A stretch of 64,000 nt of DNA from Microlunatus sp. Gsoil 973 (lineage in GTDB: Bacteria > Actinomycetota > Actinomycetes > Propionibacteriales > Propionibacteriaceae), in the NCBI RefSeq assembly GCF_009707365.1, contig NZ_CP046122.1, forward strand, positions 1,240,001 through 1,304,000. Reading direction: 5' to 3'. The notes below the pieces were generated by a model, which saw only the letters and a program-made list of their open reading frames with translations, did no database searches and was not told the DNA's origin. This document shows positions 40,923 to 51,627 of this stretch, piece by piece; the first letter of the stretch is position 1; each line of letters opens with the position of its first letter. Both the position numbers and the translations under genes were made by a program.

Positions 40923-43900
40923 ACGTGGCGAACGAGCCGGTCGCCATCGTCGGCATGGCGTGCATCTTTCCCGGTGCGCCCGATGTCGACAGCTACTGGA
41001 GCAACATCGTTGCCGGTGTCGACGCGATCGGGGAGCCGCCCGCCGACTGGCATGCCGATCGCTACCTCGACCCGTCGTCGGCCGACAACGATCGCGTCTA
41101 CACCAGCCGTGGCGGCTGGCTCGGCGAGCTCGCGACCTTCGACCCGTTGTCCTACGGGGTGATGCCGTCCTCGGTCGACGGCGGCGAACCCGACCAGTAT
41201 CTCGCGCTCCGGGTTGCCCAGGCCGCACTCGAGGACGCCGACCTGGCCGGCGCTGACCGCAGCCGAACCGGGGTGATCATCGGCCACGGCACCTACATCA
41301 ACCGCGGTTTCGGCAACGTCATGCAGCACGGGGTCGTGATCGACCAGACGCTGCGGATCCTGCAGCAACTGCACCCCGAACACGATGCGGCCTGGCTGCG
41401 CGGGCTGAAGGAACGCCTGATCGCCGAACTGCCGCCGTTCGACGCCGGGATGGCGCCGGGCCTGGTGCCAAACGTGATGAGCGGCCGGATCGCCAACCGG
41501 CTGGATCTGATGGGCCCGAACTTCACCGTCGACGCCGCGTGTGCGTCGTCGCTGGTCGCCGTCGATCTTGCCATGACCGAGCTGCTGGCCGGCCGGTCCG
41601 ACGTGATGTTGGCGGGGGAGTGCACACCTCGACACCGGCGCCGATCCTGCAGATCTTCTGCCAGTTGGAGGCCGTCTCCCGGTCCGGCCGGATCCGGCCG
41701 TTCTCCGCGGACGCCGACGGCACACTGCTCGGCGAAGGCCTCGGCTTCCTCGTCCTGAAACGGCTGGAGGCCGCCGAACGTGATCATGATCGGGTGTACG
41801 CCGTCATCCGGGCCGTTGGAATCGCCAGCGACGGCCGGGCGTCCGGCCTGCTGGCACCGCGGGTGGACGGCGAACGACTCGCGCTGGAACGGGCCTACCA
41901 GAGCGCCGGTGTCGACCCGTCGACGATCGGGCTGATCGAGGCCCACGGCACCGGAACACCGGCTGGAGATCAGGCCGAACTCGACGCGCTGGCCGCCGTG
42001 CTCGGCCCACCCGACGAGCACGGGCCCAACGTTGCGCTCGGCACTGTCAAGTCCATGATCAGCCACCTGTTGCCGGCCGCCGGGATGGCCGGCCTGATCA
42101 AGACCGCGTTGGCGCTCCATCACCGCGTCCTGCCACCGACACTGCACGAGGGTCCGACGCACCCGGCGCTTGCCGGCAGCCGGTGCTATCTCAACACCAG
42201 TACGCGTCCCTGGGTCCAGCCGTACGGCAGGCCGCGGCGTGCAGGGGTGGACGCATTCGGCTTCGGCGGCATCAACGCCCACGCGGTGCTCGAGGAATAC
42301 CGCGACCCGGTTCGCGACGGGACTCGGCCGGCCCGACGGCCACCGATGCTGCGCTGGCCGGCCGAAGTCGTCCTGCTGGCGGCCGACGACCGGGCCAGGC
42401 TGATCAACCGGTGCCGGGAACTCCTCCGAAGCCTCGACGCGGACCATCGCCCCGGCGCGACCGACGACCTGCTGACCCGGGTTGCGGCCGACGCGGCCCT
42501 GGCCTCGCAGTCGCTCGTTGGCGGCGGCGAGCGGCTCGCCATCGTCGCCGGGACGGTCGAGGAGTTCTGCACCCTGCTGGATGCTGCCATCAGGGCACTC
42601 GCCGATCCGGCACGCCACCAGATCACCGATCCGCGCGGCATCTACTACACCGACCAACCGATGGGACCCGGCCGGCTCGCGTTCCTGTTCCCCGGTGAAG
42701 GGTCGCCCTATCCCGGCATGCTGGCCGAGGTGACCGTCGCCGTGCCCGAGGCCCGCGACTGGTTCGACCTGATGGATGCGGCGTTCGATGATCATCCTCG
42801 GGGTCTGCGGCCGTCGCGGGCGGTCTTTCCACCGCCGGGCGGTCCCGATCATGACGTACTGCTCACTCGCATGGACCTCGGTCCGGAAAGCCTGTTCGCG
42901 GCCAGCCAGGGGTTGCTCGCGGTGCTGGGCCACCTGGGGATACGGCCGGATGCTGCCCTCGGGCACAGCAGTGGTGAATGGTCCGCCCTGATCGCCGGCG
43001 GGGTGCTGAACACGGCCGACCGCAGCCGGGTGGTTCGCGACGTGCTGGCGCTCAACCGGGTCTACGAGCAGTGCCGCGATGACGGGTCTATCGCTGCGGC
43101 AGGCCTGCTCGCGGTCGGCGCAGCGCGCCCCGACGAGATCAGCCAGGCGATCGCCGCGTCCGATGGCGAGCTGACGATCGCCATGGACAACTGCCCCCAC
43201 CAGATGGTGTTGTCCGGCTCGGATCGGGCGATCGCCGCCGCCGAGGCGGCCCTGTCCGCCGGCGGTGCCGTCTGCGAGCGGCTGCCCTTCGAACGTGCCT
43301 ACCACACCGGGGGATTCGCGCCCTTCGCCGACCGGGTCCGTGAGCATCTGGGTTCCTTGGACGTCGGCCCCGCCGCCGTACCGGTCTGGTCGGCCTGCTC
43401 GGCGGCGCCGTTCCCGAACGAACCGGAGGAGATCCGTGATCTTGCCGGGCGACAGTGGGCCAGTCGGGTGCGGTTCACCGAGACTGTGCAACACATGTAC
43501 GAGGCGGGGCTGCGCATCTTCCTCGAGGTGGGACCCGCCGCGCGGCTGACCGGCTTCGTCCGGGACATCCTGCACGGCCGCCCGTGCCTTGCGCTGGCCA
43601 CCGACCCTCCGCCCGGCGGGCTGCGCGCCCTGTTGGCGGCGGTGGGTCAACTGTTCGTCAACCGGGTCACCGTCGACACCGGCGTGTTGTTCCGGGACAG
43701 GGTCCGGCCCGAAGCACAGTCGGCGCCCCGTCTGGCGACCGCGCTGCCCGTGCTCGACGTTCCGGCAGATCTCGGTGCACAGTTCCGTGTGGCCGGTACC
43801 GCGGTCGGCCCCCGGTTCCCGGCCGGCGTCCCTGCCGTGGATGGCGCCGAGGATCGGACTGTCGATCCCGACGCGAACCGCGCACCGGCCGGAGCTGGGG

Positions 43901-46362
43901 CCGCTGCAGCGGTCAGCGCCCACCTGCGAACCATGGAACACTTCCTGCAGGTGCAGTCCGATGTGATGTCCGCCTTCCTAGGTGGGCGGATGGCAGCGGA
44001 GATCGCCGACCACGGCATGCAGAATCCGATCATGGTCGTGCCGCACGCGGCATCCCAGAAGGCGTCGCCACCGCGCGGACCGGCAGATCCATTGACCGAG
44101 GATGCCTTTGACGAGGCCGCCGGCCGTGCTGTCGAGAACACCATCGAAGACGTCGCGGACGAGCGTGATCAGGATGTCGACGTGCTCGACCTGCTGCGGT
44201 CGCTGATCAGCGACCGCACCGGCTACCCGGCGGCGATGATCACCGATGATCTCGACCTGGAAGCCGATCTTGGCATCGATTCGATCAAGCGCACTGAGAT
44301 CATCGGCGTGGTCAGGGACCGCGTCGGCGATCTTCGACCCGATGTTTCGGCAACACTCCGTTCCCTGCGGACGCTGTCGGCGATCGCCGCAGCGATCCGG
44401 GCTGCCCCGATCCAGGCTGCTCCGATCGAATCTGCTCCGATCGAATCTGCTCCGATCGAATCTGCTCCGATCGAATCTGCTCCGATCGAATCTGCTCCGA
44501 TCGAATCTGCCCCGATCGAAGCTGCCTCGACCCGAAATCAGGCGATCCAGCACCACCGACCAGAAGCGGGTGAGCTGCCGTGGATCGACGAGATCACCGA
44601 ACGTCAGCAGGAGCGGCTGGTGGCCCGCCACCGGTTCGACCTGGACCGCGACGCCTACCTGGCTGATCACACTGTCGAACGCCGTCGGCCCGGGCGTCGG
44701 GACAGCACGACGATGGGACTGCCGCTGGTGCCGCTGACCGCGAGTCTGGAACTTGCCGCCGAGGGTGCGGCGTCATTGATCGGCCACGGCGTGGTGATCC
44801 GGATCGAGGAGATCGCCGCATTGCGCTGGATCAGCCTGGAGCAGCACAGCCGAACAGTCCGGGTGGTGGCCGAACGCCGCGATCATCCGGCCTCCGACGA
44901 GGTCGCAGTCGCTGTTTCGATCACGGCCGACGATCCGTTCACCGCCGACCGGCCGATGCTCTCGGCGGTCGTGATCATCGCCGACGACTATCCGCCCGCG
45001 CCACCTCCGGTCGAATCCGATTCCCACAACGGCCGGGTCGCCAACGCCTCGGGACGGGAACTCTACGGTCCCGACGGGCTGTTCCACGGACCGACCTTCC
45101 AGGTGATCACGTCGCTGGACGCGGTCGGAGCACACCACGCCACAGCCGGGCTGACCGGGCCAGGAACAGCCGCCCTGACACCCGGGCGGCGGCTGCTGAC
45201 CGATGTCGCACTGCTCGACGGACCCGGCCAAGTAGTGGCGGTCTGGCTCCGGGAGTCGGCTACCGAACGATTCGACATCTTCCCGGTACGGGTCGATGCC
45301 CTGGAGCTCTACGCGGGACCACGCACCGCTCGCGCCGCCTATCGCTGCCGGGCCGCGATCCGCGAGCTGTCCGACGACCACATCCTCAGCGACCTCGACA
45401 TCCTCGAGACCCCCGCCGGCCACCACTGCGGCACCGACGGGCGGTTGGTTGCCCGGTTCTCCGGCTGGCTGGACGTCCGGCTCGGCCTCGACCAGCGGCT
45501 CCGCGACTTCCTCGGTCGGCCCGACGAGGCGAACCTGACCGACAGCTGGCAGCCGGCGATCCGGGAGGTGGCCCTCGCGGTGCACGGACGCCGGGTCGCG
45601 CTCGACGCCGAGCTGGCCAGGACCACCGGGGGTCTGTGGCTCGAGGTCCTCGCCTACGCCGTGCTCCGGCCCGACGAGCGGGCTGAATGGGGCAACCTGC
45701 GGACGGCGAGCGACGCGCGTCGCGCCGAATGGCTGGGCGGCCGGATCGCAGCGAAGGAAGCCGTACGCGACGTGCTGGCCGAGCGGGGTGCCGCGGCCGC
45801 TGCGAACGCGGATATCGGGATCGGCGTCTCCGAGGCGGGTGCACCGCAGGTGATCGCGCCGCCGGACGCGACGGACATCCGCGTCTCGATCAGCCACAGC
45901 GCAGGTGTCGCCGTCGCCATCGCCTCGGACCGGGCAGAGGCGATCGGCGTCGACCTGCAGACCCGAACCGAACTCGTCACCGGTCTCGGCCCGATCGCCT
46001 TCGCCCCCTCCGAACAGGCCTGGCTCGATTCGGTCCCCGCGAAGGTACGCGACGAATGGGCGACGCGGTTCTGGACGGCGAAGGAGGCCGCGGCCAAGGC
46101 GCTCGGCACCGGTCTCGGACTGGTCCCCGCCGAATTCGTCGTCGAACCGGCTGCAGTGGATCCGGGTAAATCTGTTCGGGCGACAGCGGGGCCGGACGGG
46201 CAGAGCACCGTCACCCTGCTGGTCCGCTGCCCGAACCGCACCGGCGACAGCGAACCTCTGCCGGTGGGGACGGTCATTGATCATGATCACCGATGCGTGG
46301 CCGTCTGCCTTGGGACGATCGCGCACGCCGCGTCACTGAGTCGTACGGACGGAGACCGATAG
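40919..46362 (+). CDS. Iterative lipid/polyketide synthase subunit 2: KS-AT-ACP-DH-PPTase (frame break in KS)
   Basis: The reading frame from the ATG at 40919 breaks at a run of five G (41614-41618); adding one G restores AGGVHTSTPAPILQ and an unbroken protein of about 1814 residues. KS has Cys208, His343 and His383, so it is a true condensing enzyme and not a chain-length factor. AT has Ser684 in GHSSGEW, ACP Ser1122 in LGIDSIKR, followed by a tandem-repeat linker. The DH hot-dog domain starts near LADHTVE (His1251). The C-terminus is a phosphopantetheinyl transferase (SISHSAGVAVAIASDR, GVDLQ, FWTAKEAAAKALG), so the synthase can activate its own ACPs. Because all motifs on both sides are intact, I favour an active gene with a base-calling error. 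Confidence 0.85.
44403..44522 (+). repeat. 15-bp tandem repeat coding for an APIES linker
   Basis: The unit GCTCCGATCGAATCT is repeated six times without change (44418-44507), with one degenerate unit on each side. It encodes (APIES)n between the ACP and DH domains of synthase subunit 2. Because copies are identical at DNA level, the number should vary easily between strains. Confidence 0.93.
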
Positions 46363-46652
46363 TGCAGACCGAACCGAAACAGGCACGCGAGCTCGTCCTC
46401 GGACTGATCACCGAGATAACCCGGGATGTCGACACCCGGCCGGTGACCTGGGATCGCAGGCTCGGTGATCTCGGGCTCGAATCGATCAGCCTGGTGTACC
46501 TGATCGCCGAACTGCAGCAGCAGTTGTCGCTGGGTGATCGGCTGGTCCGGGAGCTCCGCATCCGTTCCCGGGTCGAGCTGCCGATGATCACGGTCGGCGA
46601 ACTCGCCGACCTGGCGGCATCGCTCAGCCAACCGACAAAGGCACGATCATGA
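46362..46652 (+). CDS. Stand-alone acyl carrier protein
   Basis: A 96-residue carrier protein with the phosphopantetheine Ser41 in LGDLGLESISLVYLIAEL. Helices 1 to 4 are covered. The GTG start shares its first base with the last base of the subunit 2 stop, and the stop overlaps the next ATG, so it is translationally coupled on both sides. It differs from the ACPs inside the synthase (LGIDSIKR), so it probably takes the finished chain or a starter for the tailoring enzymes. Confidence 0.9.
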   Translation: MQTEPKQARELVLGLITEITRDVDTRPVTWDRRLGDLGLESISLVYLIAELQQQLSLGDRLVRELRIRSRVELPMITVGELADLAASLSQPTKARS

Positions 46653-48166
46653 ATCCGGTCATCCTGATCGGGCTGGACGGTGCGACGTTCGACCTGCTCG
46701 ATCCGCTGATCGCAGACGGCGCCATGCCCTGCCTGGGCAACATGATCTTCAGCGGGATGCGCAGGACACTGACCTCGACCAGACATCCGCTGAGCCCGCC
46801 GGCGTGGGCATCGATCATCACCGGCCGGGAGCCGGGGGAGCACGGCGTCTTCGACTTCGTCCGGGTCGATCACTCCACCGGAAACCCTGCCTACACACTG
46901 ATCTCGTCAGCCGATCTCCGCGCACCGTCGATCTTCGAAAGGGCCGACGCGTCGGGATTCACCGTGACCGCGCTGAACTTCCCGGCGATGTTCCCGCCGC
47001 CGCAGGTCCGGGGATCAGTGATTCCCGGCTATGTGCCGGCCAGCTATCTTGCCCGCGCCTGCCGGCCCCGCGAGTTGTACCCGGAGCTGGTGGCGGCCGG
47101 CGTCGAGATGGCCCGGCTGGCCGTCGACTGGGAACTGGAACGGACCGCTGTCCAGGGGCTTGCCGCCGACCAGTTGTTGCACTGGGTCGAACTGCACATC
47201 GAGCGGGAGGCCGAGTGGGCCGAGATCGTCCTACAGCTGATGCGGAACCGGCCCGCTGACCTGACCGCAGTCGTGTTCGACGGTGTCGACCGGATCCAGC
47301 ATCTTTGCCTTCATCTGCTGCGTGCCGATCCTCAAGAGCTGACGCCCGAGGAGCGACGGACCAGGTCGCGCTGTGTGGACTACTTCCGGCTGGTCGACCG
47401 CATCCTTACCAGGATCAGCGCGGCGGCAGCCGATGACAGCAGGATGATCATCGTTTCCGATCACGGCGCCCAGCAGGCCGGTCCGCGGATCTTCTACGCC
47501 AACACCTGGCTGGAGAGCCGGGGCCTGCTGCGTTGGGCCGAGAAGACACAGGTCGATCACGCGAGCCGGCTGGCACTGAACGGAAACTCCGAAAGCGGCA
47601 CCCTGTTCGACTGGTCACACACCAAGGCAGCGGCGCTCACCTCGAGCAGCAACGCGATCATCGTGCACCGGGCTGCAGGTCCAGGTCAGCCGGGTGTGAC
47701 GGCGGAGGAGTATCCGCGGTTCTGCCGGCGGCTGGCCGATGATCTACTGACGGCGCGGGATCCGGTGACCGACGAGCCGATCGTCGACGAGGTGCTGTTC
47801 GGTCGGGACACGTTCCCGGGTGCGTACGCCGACGAGGCGCCGGACCTCACCCTGGTGTTGCACCAGCCGGGCTTCCTGTCGGTGCTCCGTGGGCCGGAGA
47901 TCACCGCGGTCCGGAGCGGGCCGTACGGCACCCACCACCCGGATGGGATCCTGGTGGCAACGGGGCCCGGCATCGCCGACACCGCGCTGGCCGACGATCG
48001 GCGGCTTTCGGTCGTCGACATCGCACCGGCCGTTCTGCAACTGCTCGGTGCCGCCGAACCGGCGACCGTACCCGCCGGTGCACGCGGGACCTCCGCACCG
48101 GCCTTCGACGCCGACGGCGAGGCCGAGATCATCGAGCGACTCCGACGACTCGGGTATCTGGACTGA
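46649..48166 (+). CDS. Alkaline-phosphatase-superfamily phosphodiesterase 1
   Basis: A 505-residue protein of the type I phosphodiesterase/nucleotide pyrophosphatase group. Asp10 in ILIGLDGATFD is the first metal ligand, the nucleophile position is Ser49 in HPLSPPAW, FDGVDRIQH gives further ligands and IIVSDHGAQQ the Asp-His pair. PYGTHHPDGILVATGPGI near the end is the usual C-terminal metal His region. No signal peptide is seen, so it should act in the cytoplasm. It could cleave or transfer a phosphate- or sulfate-ester head group. A paralogue closes the operon (55746). Confidence 0.88.
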   Translation: MNPVILIGLDGATFDLLDPLIADGAMPCLGNMIFSGMRRTLTSTRHPLSPPAWASIITGREPGEHGVFDFVRVDHSTGNPAYTLISSADLRAPSIFERADASGFTVTALNFPAMFPPPQVRGSVIPGYVPASYLARACRPRELYPELVAAGVEMARLAVDWELERTAVQGLAADQLLHWVELHIEREAEWAEIVLQLMRNRPADLTAVVFDGVDRIQHLCLHLLRADPQELTPEERRTRSRCVDYFRLVDRILTRISAAAADDSRMIIVSDHGAQQAGPRIFYANTWLESRGLLRWAEKTQVDHASRLALNGNSESGTLFDWSHTKAAALTSSSNAIIVHRAAGPGQPGVTAEEYPRFCRRLADDLLTARDPVTDEPIVDEVLFGRDTFPGAYADEAPDLTLVLHQPGFLSVLRGPEITAVRSGPYGTHHPDGILVATGPGIADTALADDRRLSVVDIAPAVLQLLGAAEPATVPAGARGTSAPAFDADGEAEIIERLRRLGYLD

Positions 48167-48179
48167 GGTTGGATGCACG

Positions 48180-49061
48180 ATGCCGATCATCGACGTCGAC
48201 GGACTCCCGTTGCACTACCAGCAGCTCGGGCGGCTCGGGCCGGCCGGACGCGATCTGCTGCTGATCCACGGCCTGGCCGCCGATCTGGCGTTCTGGTATC
48301 TGGGTGCCGCGCCCTACCTCGCCGCGCCGGGGGATCGAGTCACGATGTACGACCTGCGCGGCCACGGCCTGAGCGGCACCGCCGATCATGGCTACACGAC
48401 TGCAGCGCTTGCCGGTGAACTCCTTGCGCTGCTTGATCGGCTCAGGTTGCGCCGTCCGGTGCTGATCGGTCACAGCTACGGCGCCGCGGTCGCCCTGCAC
48501 GCCGCGGTGCTCAGCCCGCCGCAGGTCGCCGGTGTCGTGGTTGCCGACGGCTACCTCCCGTGTTTCGAACGCGGTCGCGGCCGACGCGATGATCACCGGG
48601 CCGACCGGGTGGCGCGCTCCCTGCGCCGGCGCGGACTGGCCGTGCCGGACAATCTGCCGCGGGTCGCGTACGGGTTGATCGATGATCTTGCCGTGGCACC
48701 CGGTCGCGGACCGATGCCGTCGCAGGTGGCCCTCCGCCGATGGGAGTCGTTGCGTCGCACCACCAGCGCCGTACCGGACATCGCCGTCCGATCGCTGTCC
48801 CGGCAGAAACTGCGCAGCGGCCCGATCCGTCGCATGCCGTTGCTGGCCGTGTACGGCGACCGCACACCCTGCCGCTCGACACTGCGCGGGCTGCAGCGGG
48901 TCCGGCCCGACGTCCAGCTGGCCCGGATATCCGGGGCGGGGCATCTGCACCCGTACCGCCAGCCGGGCGCCTTCGCCGACCGGGTACGCCCGTTCCTTGA
49001 TCAACTCTCTCCGGCAGGACCGGACCAGTCACCTCGTCCGGTGGTGATGTCAGGTGGTTGA
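48180..49061 (+). CDS. Alpha/beta hydrolase, possible thioesterase
   Basis: A 293-residue hydrolase with LLLIHGLAADLAFWY (oxyanion HG), nucleophile Ser99 in LIGHSYGAAVALHAA, an acid at AVYGDRTPC and the catalytic His in ISGAGHLHPYRQP. No thioesterase domain is present in the two synthase subunits, so this protein is the best candidate for chain release; that is inference from position. The start is 13 nt after the phosphodiesterase stop and its 3' end overlaps the next gene by 8 nt. Confidence 0.87.
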   Translation: MPIIDVDGLPLHYQQLGRLGPAGRDLLLIHGLAADLAFWYLGAAPYLAAPGDRVTMYDLRGHGLSGTADHGYTTAALAGELLALLDRLRLRRPVLIGHSYGAAVALHAAVLSPPQVAGVVVADGYLPCFERGRGRRDDHRADRVARSLRRRGLAVPDNLPRVAYGLIDDLAVAPGRGPMPSQVALRRWESLRRTTSAVPDIAVRSLSRQKLRSGPIRRMPLLAVYGDRTPCRSTLRGLQRVRPDVQLARISGAGHLHPYRQPGAFADRVRPFLDQLSPAGPDQSPRPVVMSGG

Positions 49062-51627
49062 CCTCAAGCCCACCGGAGCCCCGAGGTCACCGGGCGGGTT
49101 GACCAGGCCCGACTTCGTCCGGATCGCCGGCCAGGGATTCGGTGACCCCACCAATTCCTATGTGCACTGCCTCGCCGGCTATCGGGGCTATGTGTTTGCG
49201 GGTACCTCGCGGAACTCGATGGCGTTGCTCAAGCTGTTCCCGCCTCCCGAACCACCGGCCCTCGACCCGTGGCCCGTGTCGGTTCCGGGCGACGTCGCAG
49301 ACCTCGACATGCACGGTCAGATCTGGCGGTTGGACTCGCATCGGGACGGTCGTCCCGCCGGCAGGACGCTGGGCCGGCGTTGGCGGCTGGTGCACACCTC
49401 ACCGGACATTCTGGGCAAGGACGGTTCGCTGGTGCCACGGGATCTCGGGTACCGCGGAATGACCGTCTTCCGCGGTGCATCGGATTCCGCTCCTGCTCTG
49501 TACGTCGGTTCGATCTCCACCGTCCTGCGCGGCTGTGCTGCCCGCCTGCTGCGGAGCACCGACGGGGAGACCTTCGATCCGGTCGGCGAACCCGGACTGG
49601 GCAATCCGCACGTCTCGACCCTGCGAGCGATGACGGGATTCGATGATCAGCTGTGGGTGCCACCAGCCGGTCAAGGCATCACGTTGAACAGCAACTCGGC
49701 GTCGGTGATCATGCGGTCCGATGATCCCGCCGTCGGCCCGTGGCGAGAGGCCTGCGAGCCGGGATTCGGCGATGCCACCAACACCGGCGTCTTCGAACTC
49801 TGCGTCTTCGCCGGACACCTCTACGCGGGAACATTCAATGCCGAACACGGTTACCAGGTCTGGAAGACACCCGCGACCGGACCTGGTGAACCACGATGGA
49901 CGCGGGTCATCGCCGACGGTGCCGGACGTGGGCCGCACAACGAGATCGCGATGAGCATGTGCGTGTTCGGCGATGCGCTCTATGTCGGAAGCGGGATCCA
50001 GAACGGCGGCTACGATCGGGTCAGCCGGGTAGGGCCTGCGTCATCGGAGCTGATCAGAATCCATCCCGACGACCGCTGGGACCTGATCATCGGCCAGCCC
50101 AGGCAGACGCGGGACGGATGGAAAGACCCTCTGTCGGGGATCGGTCCGGGCTTCGGCAATCCCTTCGCCGGCTACTTCTGGCGAATGGTCAGCCACGACG
50201 GCTGGCTGTATCTGACCACCTTCGACTGGACGGTGTTCCTTCCGTGGGCCGGCAAGCCCTCCAGGGCCGCGCAGACCGTGATCGAGGCCGTTGGCGCGAA
50301 CGAGGCCGTCCGGCGGGCCGGCGGCTTCGAGCTCTGGCGCAGCCGCAACGGTATCGACTGGTTCCCGGTGACAACCACAGGTTTCGGCAATCCGTACAAC
50401 TACGGCGGACGGACTCTGCTCTCCACCCCGTACGGCCTACTGGTCGGAACCGCCAATCCTTTCGCACCCGAGTCTCCGGACTTGACCGCCCACGGCTGGC
50501 GCTACCGGCGTAATCCCGACGGCGGCAGCGAGGTCTGGCTCGGTACGCCGTGTTCGTCGACGCGGACGGTGCACAGCCGTCGCATCGCGCGGCACGCCGC
50601 GGGCGCAGACATGCTGATCACCGGAGCAACGGGTTTCCTCGGTTCGCGGCTCGCCGACGAGCTGACCCGTCGCGGGACCCGACTGCGGATCCTTGCCCAG
50701 CCGGGAACCGAGGATGCCGCTCGCCGGTCGAGTACCGACGTCGTCGTCGGTGCTCTCGACGACCGGGCGGCTGTGCAACGGGCAGTGCGCGGGAGCGAGA
50801 TCGTCCTGCACCTGGCCGGGGTGCTACCGGGAGCCGATCCCGGCGACCTGCACAAGATCAACATCGAGGGCACCGACCTGTTGTTGTCTGCCTGCCGCGA
50901 CGACCCGCCGCGGCGCTTCGTGCTGATGAGCTCGACAGCGGTCTATGCCGACACTCTCGACCGGTCCCGATGGCCGCTCACCGAGGCAGCTGCGCTCGGA
51001 CCGACCGGACCCGGGCCGGCAGTCGCCTACGGCTGGTCCAAGGTTGCTGCCGAGCGCCTCCTCCAGCGGCGGGCAGCAGAAGGCGGATTCGAATGGCTCG
51101 TGCTGCGGCCGGCGACCTGCTACGGGTCGGGCAGCAACAGTGCCGAGAAGTTGATCAAGGCCGCCCAGATCGGAGCCGTTCTGGATCGGAGCTCCCGAGT
51201 GCTGCAGTACCTGCACGTTGATGATCTTGCCTCGATGGCGGCGACGCTGATCTGGTCGGCCGCCGATCGGGACACGGTGCACCTCGCCGGGCCGGACGCC
51301 TTGTCCTGGGCCGCTGTCCAGACGCTGGTCCGCCGAGTCATGAAGCGCCACGGCATGGGTCGGTCCGCGACGGGTGAGGACCCCGTCGACCGTCCGCCGA
51401 TGCCGCTGGCCAGGTTCGAGTTTCCGTACGACCTGACGCACGCGTTCGAGCTGGGTGCGATGCCGCGGATCGGCCTGCGGGAAGGGCTCACCGAGGCCGC
51501 GGTGGAACTTCGCGGGGCGAAGGCCGGTCCGAGATCGTCAGCGGCGATCACCCGTCGTGGTCGCCGAACAGGTGTTGGAGACGCCACAACCCGTCGAGAG
51601 GTGGAACGGCCATGGATGTCGCGGTGA
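49054..51627 (+). CDS. Beta-propeller-like protein fused to an NAD-dependent epimerase
   Basis: An 857-residue fusion. Residues 1-510 contain at least five copies of a G(F/L)G(D/N)P-type motif at about 27, 181, 237, 366 and 444, each followed by a strand pair such as LYAGTFNAEHGYQVW; this looks like blades of a propeller. From about residue 520 an extended SDR begins (MLITGATGFLGSRLADEL), with STAVY and YGWSK as catalytic Ser and Tyr-Lys, as in sugar or sterol epimerases/dehydratases. No stop or ribosome site separates the parts. I know no family with this arrangement. The substrate is probably a sugar nucleotide or the lipid itself. Confidence 0.82.
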   Translation: MVDLKPTGAPRSPGGLTRPDFVRIAGQGFGDPTNSYVHCLAGYRGYVFAGTSRNSMALLKLFPPPEPPALDPWPVSVPGDVADLDMHGQIWRLDSHRDGRPAGRTLGRRWRLVHTSPDILGKDGSLVPRDLGYRGMTVFRGASDSAPALYVGSISTVLRGCAARLLRSTDGETFDPVGEPGLGNPHVSTLRAMTGFDDQLWVPPAGQGITLNSNSASVIMRSDDPAVGPWREACEPGFGDATNTGVFELCVFAGHLYAGTFNAEHGYQVWKTPATGPGEPRWTRVIADGAGRGPHNEIAMSMCVFGDALYVGSGIQNGGYDRVSRVGPASSELIRIHPDDRWDLIIGQPRQTRDGWKDPLSGIGPGFGNPFAGYFWRMVSHDGWLYLTTFDWTVFLPWAGKPSRAAQTVIEAVGANEAVRRAGGFELWRSRNGIDWFPVTTTGFGNPYNYGGRTLLSTPYGLLVGTANPFAPESPDLTAHGWRYRRNPDGGSEVWLGTPCSSTRTVHSRRIARHAAGADMLITGATGFLGSRLADELTRRGTRLRILAQPGTEDAARRSSTDVVVGALDDRAAVQRAVRGSEIVLHLAGVLPGADPGDLHKINIEGTDLLLSACRDDPPRRFVLMSSTAVYADTLDRSRWPLTEAAALGPTGPGPAVAYGWSKVAAERLLQRRAAEGGFEWLVLRPATCYGSGSNSAEKLIKAAQIGAVLDRSSRVLQYLHVDDLASMAATLIWSAADRDTVHLAGPDALSWAAVQTLVRRVMKRHGMGRSATGEDPVDRPPMPLARFEFPYDLTHAFELGAMPRIGLREGLTEAAVELRGAKAGPRSSAAITRRGRRTGVGDATTRREVERPWMSR

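Noticed and set aside
40919-41758. Short truncated KS as a chain-length factor or stand-alone protein
   Set aside because: The KS has the catalytic Cys and, after mending one G, both His; the truncation is only due to the frame break.
41293-43941. Minus-strand open frame of 882 codons opposite synthase subunit 2
   Set aside because: No domain is seen, while the plus strand has full KS and AT motifs. It is a shadow frame.
33567-46362. Enediyne PKS
   Set aside because: The built-in PPTase is suggestive, but the two-subunit layout, two ER domains and two AT domains do not fit, and enediyne companion genes are missing.
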